Source: Haliotis asinina
Taxonomy: Eukaryota > Mollusca > Gastropoda > Lepetellida > Haliotidae
Length of the DNA stretch: 64,000 bases
Reading direction: 5' to 3'
Assembly (NCBI RefSeq): GCF_037392515.1
Contig: NC_090292.1
Span: 46,985,747 to 47,049,746, forward strand
The position numbers and the translations under genes were made by a program. The notes under the pieces are model-generated. The model did no database searches. It was given only the letters and a program-made list of their open reading frames with translations, and was not told the origin of the DNA. Shown here piece by piece: positions 49,801 through 60,765 of the stretch (the stretch's first letter is position 1; every line of letters starts with the position of its first letter).

Positions 49801-52800
49801 CTTGCCGTAAGCGTAACTAGACAATCATCGATCAAGGGTACTGGAAGCACATCTTTCTGGCTTTTTCCGTTCACCCAGTGGTAGTCCACACAGTATCTTA
49901 CCCCTCCGTTGTGCTCGCTTACCAGCATGGGACTAACACCCATTTAGATACCGAGGGTTGAATTACCCCCATTTTCTTAAGGTGAGCCTCTTCCTATTAT
50001 GCGAAAGGGGTCTTGTGGAGGCACTGCTTCACCAATGCCCGTCGTTTGTGAGAACTACATGTTCAAATTCTGTGAAGTCCAAATCTTGATAGGCAAACCC
50101 AACTTGAAACTCCACCTGCAGTTCGGCTAGCCCTGCTTGGTCCTCTGTTCCCGATTCCTTTCTCGATTTGGAGAACTAGTTTCGTTGGTGCTCTGGGACC
50201 TGTGTTTTCAGATCGTTCTATGATAGTGGAGGAAGTCCTACAAGTCCTACAGTCCTGACATGTTGCCCCCTCGTGCACTTACACAGAGGTCTGCCATGTT
50301 GACCAAGGACACCACAAGAGCCTGGTACCCTTGGTTTAGGGTCCTCGGCATTACTGCAGGCTCTCACATCTCTGGTACTGGCTCTACCAGGTATTGATTC
50401 AATTCCTGACTGAGGTGGCATTGTACCATGGTAGCCTGGTACCAATGTACGGTGTCAAAGGCACTGACACTGCCTGCATAAATGTCACTCTGCATACACC
50501 AGGTCATAGGAATCTCACATCCACCTCTGGTAATTGTTTATCGTTGTACGTTACTGTCTTACGGGTTGTCGATCAAATTAACATCAAAGGATACTTTCTT
50601 CATTCCTGTGTCCCAGCATGGGACAATCTGCCTTGAAGTGATTTAGATTGCTGCAGCTGAAACATACCTGCTGTTGGGCTGGACTTGGCAAGCATGACCT
50701 GGACCCTGACCTCGCGTCCCATGATTCATGACATTTAACTGTAGTCATCAGGACCATCACAGACTGCACCAATGCTGACATTTCCGACCGTGTGCTGATA
50801 TTGCCCTCCATCAAGTACACTCGACGACCAGGATCATCCAGTGCTGAGTGCTGCCTCAGATGAAACCCTCACTTGACTGGATTGTTCCTCCTCATCATCT
50901 ATGTTGACAGTGAGAACGTTTCGACCTCCTTGCTTATACACTGACTGAGAGTAAGATATGCCTGACCCCATTGATTGAGTAACGTCAGACTTAGGTTATA
51001 TATTAAATTTCCCTTGTCATAGTATACGCACCCTATGTAGAAGCAGTTTACATTGTCTTGTCCAATGAACCCGAGTCTCGCTGTCAAATGGGGTTTGACA
51101 ATGTCACATCCCTTTTTTCAGTTTTCCATTACGTGATCCGTTTTTTTGTATGTGGCGAAGAACGTACTGTCATCCCCTTTGAGATAGAAGCACAATCAAA
51201 AGAGTCCTCTGACCAACCTTCTCTATTGGCCAGGGTCTCCAATTTTAGCGGGAAAGGCGCCCCTGCCTCCTTACCATAAAAATGAGGTATTAAGGTGCAG
51301 TCCTGCTTGACCAGTGGAACGGGGTCCGTTACCATAAAGCCGCCATCCAGCTCGTGCACCTGGATTGTCCTGACGTACATAACCCTCCGTCCAGCATGCT
51401 CCATACCTGATGACATTGTGGGACCATCATGCCAGCTTGCACTGGCTTTATGCTCTAAGAGCAATCCACAAAATCACTTGCATCTTGCTGCCACCTGTGC
51501 ACATTTTTTCAGGAACTGGAGACTGGAAAGGCGAGCCCACGGAGTAAGCGCTACACGGGTTAAACCTATATGGCAATACTGGAAGATATATTGGACTGAC
51601 CAGTCACTGCATTACTCTTTCTATCGCCTCAGTATTATCTATCACTTTTTCAGAGGTATGTTTAAACATTTCCACATAGTTATGCACATTTCTTTCTTCT
51701 GATCATGGACTCTGTTGATTTCATCATTTTGATTGATACTAAGCCAGTGTTCTAGGAACCCTGCGTATATGGTGTGAAGGCAGATTCCAATCCGATCCCC
51801 TGTGTGACGTGCCTCTTGCTGGCCCGGGCGTGTGCACCCTCATCATCACGCTTCCAAATGGGTGAGGTCAGGTTTGGCTGTGTTATCCCCAAACTCATCC
51901 TGTTTAATGGGTTGGATGCGGTCCTTCAACTTTGGACATGAAGTGTAATCAAATGATGACACTAAGTCTTCACAATTCCTAAATTCTTCCAATTCTAACA
52001 TGTCCTCAGCAGGAGTATTAAGTCCGTCTCTTGTAATTGTCATCATGCATCTTGTCTGGCTTTGTGACAACCCCTCTCCATGAATTCTTTTACCGTTGAA
52101 AAATTTACAAAGAGTGGCTGCGGAGCCATTTTGCGTAAACGCTCTTCATCAAAGTGAAGTTTGAAGCCTGGAGGTTATCACCCACCACAATTTACAATGT
52201 ATATCGCTGTTTCAGTAATCCAGTAAGGTAGTAATTCACTTAAGACAATACAGTATGCATAGAATGGTAAACCTCTCAACACGACCGTCCTGCTAGCAAA
52301 GCATCAAACTAGTATACAATTCCAGCTGAAACTGTCTCTGATAGTATCGAAATAGTAAATATCTTACATCGACACATTCACATTGACATCCCCGTGAAAA
52401 CCCATGAACAGTTTGAAAAACAAAATACAAATGCGCTGCACCAGTTAATGGAGTTCAACAGATATTAAAAACCCTACAGTTGTCTACTGTTTGTTTGCCC
52501 TCCTGGAAAAATTACATCCATTGAATGTCGAAAGCCAAACTTCCTGTCGGACATGCGCACTACGTTCACACAAACAGTCCCGTGCATCGTATCACATAAA
52601 GTTATACATTATCAGAAATTCGCTCATCACATGAATGTTCAGCAATCCGACTCGTTGCTGCTGTAGTCAACCACGATTGACAAAATTGATCAATTTGTCC
52701 GCCAGGCTATCTTGAGGACCAGGCGAGTGATCCGACCGCGTGACCTCAAGCTGAAAAGTAGTTAATCTATTCTGCAGAAGATTTTAACAGCCTACACTTC

Positions 52801-55800
52801 CGAGATCGACCCGGAAATGCTAACAGAATCTTGTAAATGCCAATATGCGCACTAACAATCAGTCTTACGACACTTGAACCATAGTAAGAATTTTCCCAAT
52901 GGCGGGAAAACTGAAATCCACGTTGAGATGGTAAAATGAGAATTCCAACACAGCGCCACCGTACTGATTAAAACCGTAGTAAAATTGCCCAAATACCAGG
53001 ATTTACATGGATTTACAAGACATTTACGTAGACTTCCTGTTTATCCTCGCCGTCTTCAGCTGTTTCCGCCACTTCCTGTCTCAAGTTATAGCCAAGAACC
53101 TACAGGTGATCACCACACACGCATCTGATGTAAAGCGGTACCGAATGAATAGCCACGATTCTCAAGACAAAGCTGTTGTTTTTCCACGGATCTAACACAT
53201 CAAAAGTATCACAAAGATGTTTAATGGTGGACAAAACGTGTGATCGAGAAGACCAAGGTAACACCTGAACATTGTAGACGTGAGCAAGCACGTAATCTTG
53301 AGTATTATCACGTTTCAAAGATCAACCAGTTTGTTAACGTGAATGACGTGCCGTTCAAGTGGCCTTGTCGTAAAAAGTCTGACTTCCTATTGCAAAGTGC
53401 GCACTGTCTGGTTGGAGATTCGGCGCAGTCCAGGGATTTGGATTATTGTGGATGATACGGGCGTGGTGTTTGCACGAAGATGTCGTGGGCGGCGGTGGTG
53501 GTATTACACTGGGTCCAGAGGTTTTGAGATGGTCTGTCTAGACACGCTGATGTGCCTTGCCACCTCATGTCGAGATGCCCGTCCGTGGTAACAGCCGATA
53601 GAGTTTTGCTGATGAGTTTGTGCTAGTCTTTTCATTCTCCCCTCGTCTGTTATGGCTTAAGGCAATGCATGCCGAGTGCCATTGATGTGGCCTACAGTCA
53701 CAGACTTTAGCTCAAGGTGGTACACAATTTCACGATACACGTGGAACGTTGTATCGTCGAATACCATTCTCTAGAATGCTTCGAATAATCTACATCAAGA
53801 TTTTTTGGTTTTGTTTTCTTCCTTTTATTTTTTTGTTTTTGCTTTTGTGTGTGTGTGTGCGTGTGCGTGTGTGTGTGTGTGTGCGTATGTGTTGTTTGAA
53901 AGGTAACCTTAAATGTGCGGCACACTTATGGTTCTAAATAATGTTCGCCGCTGTTACATGTACCTAATCCAGAACATAGATCCCTTTTTCTGTTTCTCTT
54001 TCAATTTGTCCTCGCCCATCTACCCACATATACAGGAACCCTCTAAATTCAGTCCATTTCGGTGAGGTGGGTGGTGATGATAATGATTGTTTTTAATTTG
54101 TTCCTAGTTTCCTGTGCCAACTTTAGACTTGACAATGCGCATGCAGATACTGACGTCGTCAACACTGCCCCTAAAGATGTCTGCCACTCCAACATCATTG
54201 TCGCCGACGACAACACATCTTCCTGTTATACAGGAGCATCATGGGATGTGGTGCCGGTCAAGTGTGTGTCATGTTACATAGGACTACCAAGAAAGTTCAC
54301 GGTAGGTTGAAGATGAACTGTAATGCAGATGTCTCAGTCAGTGTTTACAATCAGGCAGTGTATACGATGATTGAAATAACCAGTCAGGTATCATACAGTC
54401 ATTGTGTACACTGTCAAAAATTTCCAGGCATTGTGTACATTGCCTGATTAATTAGCCCGATTACTGTACATATTGACTTATATTGAACAAGGATTATTAT
54501 TATTGAGACCACAAGGATTATTGAGAACACAAGGATTATTTTGAAGACAAAATTAGCACCGCTTTCGTTCTGTGATCACTGTTTATCAAGAAATGTTTCA
54601 TAGTTTAGATTAATACGCACTTCCTTAAAGCATAGGCTTCCAGACAAATGATTTTTGTTTGTCTCTGATAGTTAAACTGGGATTATCAAGAAGACAATAT
54701 TCGCTTCCGTTGCAATATATCTGTGTCAAATATCGAAGAAAATCCTTATATATGACTTCCTTTCAACCAGTAGTAAAACACACGACGTTCTGATGTAAAA
54801 CAAATAGTACCAGCTGCGTAACACAAAAATACAAATCAATTGTCATCCTGATGCTCGGGTAGTAGAAATGGGACAAACTTTAATCCCACAGACTAACTAC
54901 TCAATGATATTATCATTCCCAGTTCAATCTACAAGCATATCGTTCACATCACAGTGAAGTCCCTCCACTGATCCACTGATGTATTACCCGTGAAGGTCCC
55001 GGGGTAGAATAGGCCTTCAGCAACCCATGCTTGCCATAAAAGGTGACTATGCTTGTCGTAAGAGGCGACTAACGGGATCGGGTGGTCAGACTAGCTGACT
55101 TGGTTGACACATGTCATCGGTTCCCCATTGCGCAGATCGATGCTCATGTTGTTGATCACTGGATTGTCTGGTCCAGACTCGATTATTTACAGACCGTCGC
55201 CATATAGCTGGAATATTGCTAAGTGCGACGTAAAACTAAACTCACTCACTCACACTCACTGATGTATATAGATATACACTAGTATCTTGAATGACAGACA
55301 GACAGACAGTGTATTTAGTAATACTGGCCACATGGTCTATAGTACAATTGCGGTTGATTGTCACGTAAACAGTCACTTGTTACTATACTTTTGAACAGCT
55401 TTCTTGGATTATAAATACATGTTTTAAACACAAAGCAAGAGAACGCACACTATGCATATTTTGTGAGCTTAGAATATTTGCCATTGACTGCTTACAACAG
55501 GTAATATTTTTTAATTCTGGAAGGTATTTCAGCCTTAACTGTGCATATTGTTCACACTTAAATAATATGTGTAACTCATCTTTCAAATCACCTGAATACA
55601 ATTTGTGGAAATAGCATCTCTATGTTCATTACATTTTCTCTGACGGAACGAGGTAATTTCAAAAGTGTGCAATGATATTCTAAATTTACACAATGATCTT
55701 ACCAGTGATTTGTCCTGAAGGTTATGTATGTACATTTCTGTCCGAAATATTGATTTAATGGAACTATAGTGGCTGAGATAGGTGGAAGTACAGAAAGATT

Positions 55801-57073
55801 CATGCGAAGCCTGAACATATACATCTTTATGTGTTTGTTTAAATATTGACAAAAAAATATTATCATCACCAACACTCGGGAACATCCAAACATGAGAAAA
55901 GCCACATGGAAAAAGAAGGTGTCGAACATCTGAAGCCCAACACTGTTTTTCAGTATCATCGAGCTTCTTTAACATACGGTAACAATGATAGGGATAACGA
56001 AAACATGTCCATTTTAAGTAACTTTGATAATATTTGATAACTCTTACTTGGCTATAAACAAACAATGCACAGAGGCCTGTTTCCCCTATGACAGCTTTAC
56101 TTGAAGCAAATTCCCCAATTCCCAGAAACGTCTGAAAATAAGTCAAATGAACTTTTTTCAATAACTTCAAAATACTTAACTCTCCAAATTTCGGAGCCAT
56201 ATAGGAGTATCGAGGATATTTCACATTCAAATGTTGAACATGCTGACGAAAAGGAAATCGATTTATTTGCCTGAATAACTTTAAAAGTGGCATAATTGCT
56301 TTATAAGCCTCTGAGGCATGAATTTTGCATGCTTTAGACCAACTTAATCTTAATGAAAACATCAATCCAATGTATTTATAATAAGTAACAATTTTCAAAA
56401 GGGAGACATATAATGTCCAGATTTCGTAACTATTGGTTATGCCATCATTTCTAAATACAATAACATTAGTCTTATCTAAGTTTACAATAAGACCCCATTC
56501 CTTCGAGAAACACTCCAGCACATTTAACTGTTTTTGAAGAAGACGGCTGTGTAATCAAACAAAACAATATCATTTGCAAACAACAATAATTCATCAAAAA
56601 AGAAGATAAATAAAAGGATCTTTTCAAATATCTTGAATGATTACAAACATGGCAAGACTGACTACTAATCATTCTTATTTTTTTTAAGAAAAAGTTTCAA
56701 AGGAAACCATATATACTCTTCCAAAATAGTACGGGAACCTCTGAGGTCTGTTAGAAAGAATACCCACTGAGGAAAACGCACTGACAGTTATCTGTGCATT
56801 CTAAAAAAATCCATTATTTTTGCAGCAAATTTGATTCCATCCCATATATATCCCAACTTCAACAATCGTACATTGAAAGTAGAGTTCCCCTACATATTTT
56901 ACGTAAGAAATCATTGTATTATGTTTCACCTTGTTATTACAGTGAGAATTAACACCACATTTTGTTTGTTTTTTCAAACAGTATCCATTCGCGGGGCACT
57001 CATTAGACGTGAACTTTGACCTTGCTGCAGGGATGAAATTGAAGCTGGAAGTGTCTGGAGATAGAACGCGATA
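43510..57073 (+). CDS. Gene B: PAN-like plus Cys-linker plus galectin protein, 3' end not in window
   Basis: Exons 43510-43825, 54108-54301 and 56982-57073 join in frame. The product begins with a signal peptide (MALIQTVIIIVILKNVYCQ, cleavage probably after Cys), then a PAN/apple-like domain. A Cys-rich linker and the first galectin strands follow. Intron phases 1, 0 and 2 are the same as in gene A and the exon products align, so the two are paralogues in tandem on the same strand. Intron 1 is about 10.3 kb and intron 2 about 2.7 kb, both packed with transposons. No galectin core exon was found between 57074 and 64000. Either the gene continues beyond the window or it is truncated. Secreted by inference; ligand unknown. 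Confidence 0.65.
44215..45136 (+). pseudogene. LINE ORF1, CCHC zinc-knuckle protein, frameshifted
   Basis: The N-terminal part reads NSYRGIIRDRARCLADMSEE and AVKRFTCKKDG. After a shift near 44420, CCHC knuckles follow: CYKCQHFGHGSHSC, CFRCGDSHDGSDC and CANCNGAHPASSNSC (44480-44640). A Ser-rich tail with further frame changes runs to 45136, overlapping the ORF2 start by 4 bases (ATGA). Confidence 0.8.
45133..48960 (+). pseudogene. LINE ORF2: EEP, RT, RNase H, interrupted
   Basis: ATG at 45133 begins MTQLSTLMQWNCRGLK (EEP). ICLQEPY, IIMGDRNGHSVLWG and, after a break near 45670, GSDHFPTLLR complete the nuclease. The linker is open at 45690-46226. The RT begins before the 46391-46833 insertion and continues with PKPGRDHTDPSDYRPISL and FFDLEKAYDTTW (A). 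QGVPQGSLLCVTLFS (B) and LFVDD near 47467 (C, Val for Ala) follow. RNase H traces YSDSLSCLQA (48340) and WLPSHVGISGNTMANLAA (48465) come next. The C-terminal RRCRIGHTRYTHEYL lies at 48705. Multiple shifts. Confidence 0.85.
46391..46833. mobile_element. 443-bp insertion inside the LINE reverse transcriptase
   Basis: Removing 46391-46833 rejoins the LINE frame (AACATACATT with ATCAGCTCC gives N-I-H-Y-Q-L). ATT is repeated at both borders as a possible 2-3 bp target duplication. Inside are an 11-bp inverted pair, GTAAACCAAAG (46391-46401) and CTTTGGTTTAC (46680-46690). A 14-bp inverted pair, ATGTGTTGGCCAAT (46719-46732) and its complement (46811-46824), follows. No protein is encoded. A non-autonomous DNA transposon, perhaps two nested, is the likely identity. 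Confidence 0.7.
49148..49458 (+). repeat. SINE-like family 2, full-length copy
   Basis: It extends from AACTAGGGTCCATGCAGGAA through CCTTAGTATGGTGATCTACC to GACGTTAAGTATTAACTCAT and CTCA units. It starts exactly where the preceding LINE ends, so it may have inserted at the LINE tail. Confidence 0.85.
49470..51464 (-). pseudogene. Ty3/gypsy retrotransposon remnant (gag to RT)
   Basis: Read on the minus strand from 51464 downward. A gag-like segment comes first (TLIPHFYGKEAGAPFPLKLE, 51129-51464), then a CCHC knuckle (CFSCSNLNHFKADC, 50584-50820). A region resembling the spacer before RT lies at 50218-50445. DLDFTEFEHVVLTND lies near 50080 and RT SPMLVSEHNGGVRYCVDYHW and SHWFSKLD at 49680-49943. 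A trace of the next RT block (FGQCNVP) is near 49675. Stops and shifts are frequent. No LTRs, RNase H or integrase were seen. It is opposite in strand to gene B. Confidence 0.75.
51465..53224. other. No recognisable gene
   Basis: Unique DNA that may include the 5' part of the gypsy remnant. A 74-codon minus frame at 51846-52070 has no known motif. No LTR pair could be matched by eye. Confidence 0.4.
53225..53650 (-). pseudogene. Tc1/mariner-type transposase fragment, degenerate
   Basis: Minus-strand reading gives EVARHISVSRQTISK near 53560 and IPGLRRISNQTVRTL near 53415. Further EVRLFTTRPL lies near 53375 and a V-N-K-L piece near 53335. SRQT and the PG.RRIS.QTVR block are characteristic of the DNA-binding half of Tc1-like transposases. 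The catalytic DDE part is not seen. Several stops and frame changes. Confidence 0.6.
53846..53890. repeat. TG/CG dinucleotide microsatellite
   Basis: A run of TG with CG interruptions, preceded by a T-rich tract. Confidence 0.92.
54108..54301 (+). CDS. Gene B exon 2: Cys-rich linker
   Basis: The acceptor TTTGTTCCTAG ends at 54107 and the donor is TTCACG|GTAGGT. The exon supplies two bases to finish the codon from exon 1 and reads SCANFRLDN at its start and CYTGASWDVVPVKCVSCYIG near the end. The C..G.SW..V.V.CV signature equals that of gene A exon 14141-14316. Confidence 0.7.
54302..54973. other. Intron 2 of gene B, first part, no feature
   Basis: AT-rich intron sequence with a short GGATTATT-type direct repeat near 54490-54540. 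No open frame of note. Confidence 0.4.
54985..55256 (+). mobile_element. SINE family 1, full-length copy with target duplication
   Basis: The sequence runs from TACCCGTGAAGGTCCCGGGG to ACTCACTCACACT. It is flanked by CACTGATGTAT at 54974-54984 and 55257-55267. It includes the CATCGGTTCCCCATTGCGCA segment missing from the copy at 20322. It is in intron 2 of gene B, sense orientation. Confidence 0.95.
55383..56680 (-). pseudogene. 5'-truncated LINE: reverse-transcriptase C-terminus
   Basis: Minus strand. LLLFANDIVLFDYTA near 56590-56550 is RT motif C with FAND in place of FADD. After a stop, the frame 55583-56521 reads WGLIVNLDKTNVIVFRNDG and KYIGLMFSLRLSWSKA, the RT thumb region. It continues through RYPYHCYRMLKKLDDTEKQC. 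A shift leads to DELHILFKCEQYAQLRLKYL (55383-55601), the usual C-terminal Cys/His region. The N-terminal RT and endonuclease are missing. It lies in intron 2 of gene B, antisense. The clade is not certain. Confidence 0.8.
56982..57073 (+). CDS. Gene B exon 3: galectin N-terminal strands
   Basis: The acceptor TTTTTTCAAACAG ends at 56981. The exon reads YPFAGHSLDVNFDLAAGMKL and then KLEVSGDR. It matches gene A exon 14828-14922 (.FNLQSGMRV.WEL) with the same phases, 0 in and 2 out, and is one codon shorter. The donor ATA|GTAAAA is weak, which leaves the 3' border less certain. Confidence 0.65.
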
Positions 57074-57574
57074 GTAAAATCACTTGTTTTTTTACACTGT
57101 AGCTGCTTTGTTTGCACAGATAGAATTCTTTTGCAATATATTTGCTGCACACATACATTATGTTAAATAACATACGCAAACCCCCAAAAAGGTTTCAGAA
57201 AATATACGTAGCATGAAAATAGCGATGAACTCACATGAATTCAAGGTAATCTTAACATAATGACAAACAGATTATTGACAGACAATTGTAGATATAAATA
57301 ATTACCCATAACCTTCCACGGAGTCATTTTCTAACATGTATGCTACTATTTTACGATTGCATCTTCATGCATACATATACATGACGATTGCTACAGCCAT
57401 GTATTGAGCATGTTGACGTTTAGAACACAAAACCATGTGTCACAGATTGGTTTTTTCTCAATATTGTGTTGTTTCTTTCAACCTCTGAACTTGGGTGCGC
57501 TGTGCTTCTTTCAAATGCTGTGCTTTGATTCGTCCGACTGATGTGTTGTTAAGTACTGTGTTTCTTTCAACTGC

Positions 57575-57842
57575 AGTGCCCTACCGTGTCGTGTCCTCAA
57601 TTTTGTTTTCGTTATTCCTTAATGATCTTGAAGATGCTTTAGCCTCAGACTCATGCTATGGTTTACAACTAAAACCCGGTGATTTCAACAACCGTTTAGG
57701 TACGCTCATTACCCTTCCTGCATTGCTGTATGCCGATGATACCGTCCTTGTATCCTCAGACCCTTGTGATTTGCGAAATATGTTAGATTCGTTTCATAAT
57801 TACTGTAAAAACTGGAAGCTTAAAACACAAAACACAAAAATC
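57575..57842 (+). pseudogene. LINE reverse-transcriptase fragment with YADD
   Basis: The frame reads LFSLFLNDLEDAL (after motif B) and LPALLYADDTVLVSSDPCDL (motif C), then YCKNWKLKTQNTK. Only about 90 residues remain. It follows gene B exon 3 by about 500 bp and stops where the next SINE begins. Confidence 0.8.
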
Positions 57843-58146
57843 CCTGAGTGAGTGAGTGAGTGAGTTAATATTTAACGTCACATCGGCAATATTTCAGCCA
57901 TATCGTGACGAGAACATTTAATACTAAAATGAAATATATGTCTATTATAAAACCTGTCAGCGAAGGACAGTAAAACAACTAGAATATCACAGAGTAGAAT
58001 AGAAAGCTAGTAACTATACCTAAAACAATGTATCTATACAGGACAATACAAGATAAAAATGGGCTATAGATTGCTAACAACTGAAGGGAGATCACCATAC
58101 TAGGGACCATAGGGACTTACAGTACTTTTGCCACCTGTATGGACCC
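57842..58146 (-). repeat. SINE-like family 2, full-length copy, reverse
   Basis: It begins with GAGTGAGTGAGTGAGTTAAT and ATTTAACGTCACATCGGCAA, the reverse complement of the 3' tail. It ends with GATCACCATACTAGGGACCA and CCTGTATGGACCCA. It sits directly between the RT fragment and the Crypton-like element. Confidence 0.9.
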
Positions 58147-59030
58147 ACCCAGATTGTATCACCTATTGCAGCACGGCTCCCTTGGGAGCTGCATTCGCCG
58201 CCTTACACGCGCATCCTGCACGTCATTGGATAGCGGGACCCTTGCGCGTCACGTAGAATTTTTCCGTTTCTTTTTTGGCAAATTTATAGCCCAGCAATTA
58301 AGGTTTCCGTGATTTTAGGCCTTCTGAATTTCTTCCACAGGAGTCTCGGTGGAAGACTTTTCTTCCACCCAGCCTCCGGTGGAAGTCGCTCGCGCCATTG
58401 TATTTTGGAAGCCTTTTACTTTGTGATATCTATGCATGTTATACATGGTTGGAAACCCGATCCAACGCTCTCTCCAAAAATGCAAACGTGATTCTAATGG
58501 TGCCCCTGGTAACCAGTCCAGATTGAATCTCCGACATGATGGTTTGTGTAATTTTGTTGAACTTCAATTCTTCTATATCACAGTAGTCATCATGCCACCA
58601 TAGTCCGGTCATGATGTAATGGCAACCACTCTTACGATTCACCTTAGAAAATGCATTTCTATACTGCGTTTGAAAGCCAGTTAAAGCGTGTGTCAGACAG
58701 TGTATAAAACGCACACGTTGCGCATTTAGTGGTGGAGCTACATGGGTATTAATGTGCGAAATGCAACAAATACCGCAGGTGATATAGATTGGCGGAATTT
58801 ACATGAATCTGTTCACCGGCTATACCGGCGTCGTTAATATTTACAACTACAAAGCATTTGCAAGGGGATTCATGTGGGATTCTGGAAATGTGCAACATGC
58901 TGGTGTGCAACATTAGACATTCGCTCTACACAGGAATCAATATACGTGACAGAGCTAAAGTTGCAACGAACTGGAATAAAGCCATAGAAGCAACGCCTGT
59001 GGTCTTAATATATAAACTTTTACGGTGGTG

Positions 59031-60000
59031 GAAAGCCCTTGAAAGTGCGGTTCTGCCAAGGTGTAATGTGCATTCGAGTCGCGTCTGAGAGTCAAGCAAT
59101 GCGCGCCATTATGTAAATGCATTTGCGCCAATGGCGGGTAAAGTAGTCGGGGATCCGGCGCTCGTCTCCCGTCAGTGTTACGGCAGCTATAATTTCACGA
59201 TCCACCATCCAAAATTTAATGTTTAACATGCATCTGAAAGCCCTTGAAAGTGCGGCTCTGCCAAATTATAACGGGCGTTCGAGGAACATGAGATAATCAG
59301 GCAATGCGCGTCATTACGTAACTGTTCTTGTGCGACTGGTAGGTAACAACGGAGATCTGGCGCGTACCTTCCGCCAGCTATTATTTCATTATCCTTCATC
59401 CAAAATGAAAGATTTAAAATGCATCGGAAAGCCCTTGAAAGTGCGGTTGTGCCAAGGTGTGACGTATATTCGTGTCACCTCAGACAGTCAAGCCATGCGC
59501 GTCATTATGCAACTGCTGATGGCGGGTAAAGTCTGGGGTCTGGCGCACGTCTCCCGTCAGTGTTACGGCACCTATAATTTCACGATCAATCATCCAACAT
59601 TTAATGTTTCAAACGCACCTGAAAGCCCTTGAAAGTGCGTCTATGCCAGGTTATAATATGCATTCAAGGAACGTCTTTTAATCAAGGAATGCGCGGCATT
59701 ATGTAACTGTACTTGTGCGTGTGGCTGGTAGAATTGGGGATCTGGCGCGCATCTTTCCTCAGCTGTTACTTCAGCATCAGAAACCAATGGTGTAAAAGGG
59801 GTCGGTAATACCTTGACAATGTGGATGTGCCAAGGTATACTGTGCATTCGAATAAACGTTCCCTTATGTAACGACGCGCATCAAACAGACAAGATGGCGC
59901 CATGCTCTGACAACTGTAACTTATCACAAAGGCCGCCTCTGTCTGGCCACTTAGTTACTGAGTTGCGTTCGCAACTCCTTATCATCGTTATTTTCATAAC
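59031..60000. repeat. About 195-bp subrepeats in element copy 2, five copies
   Basis: Units begin at 59031, 59236, 59427 and 59621 with GAAAGCCCTTGAAAGTGCG, and at 59811 with CCTTGACAATGTGGATGTGC. Each has ..GCCA...ATAATATGCATTCG-like and CAATGCGCG.CATTATGTAA blocks. The first and third units are closer to each other than to their neighbours. A regulatory role upstream of the recombinase is possible but not shown. Confidence 0.8.
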
Positions 60001-60765
60001 TTCTTTCAGATCTGTCCGCATGGACTGATTGTATATACTACAAGTACACGTTCTTCTCTACCTTCCTGTAAACTTAATTACTACGTGATTAGCTGCATAT
60101 CACTCGTCTGTGTTCACATCTTCGTACCCTGGAGATGCTATTTATCAGCAATTGTAATTTCGTCACCTGCCTTGCTCTCTTATGGTTATAATCACTCAGC
60201 TTGGGTCACTTCCTTTTGACATGCCGCTACTTTGTGATTTTAAACCTCGTCGCCCCACTGACTTCAACTTTGCGTATAAAATTCCTTTGGCATGTGCAAT
60301 TCACACCTTTTGGCATGCTCTTGCCCCTCCAAATGGACATCACGCATGGAATGGAGATGGACAATTTCCAGTTTCCTCCTCCCCCGTAGAAACATCCGGC
60401 TTGGCCACGTGAACTTCATCTAAACCATCCCATTGGTTGTCTGACCGCGACATGGTAATATAAGGGAATGCATTTCACTGCAATTTCATCATCACAGACC
60501 AAGTGTCTTAGTGGATCACTACCAGTCAGCGCTGGCAATCACCATTGGCAAGTGAACTTTACTTTTATTTCTCCTCGTTTGTTCTTAATTTCTGCATTTT
60601 TCAGTCATTTACGTTGCTCACTTTATCAAACTGATACTCAACATTACTAGGTTTATTCCCTAAATAGACATATCGTATAAGCAGTTTATTTCTTAATTTG
60701 TCCAAGACTGTGACATCCAGACCAATCATTCCCAGAAAGTAAGTGTCCCAGCACTATCATCAAGT

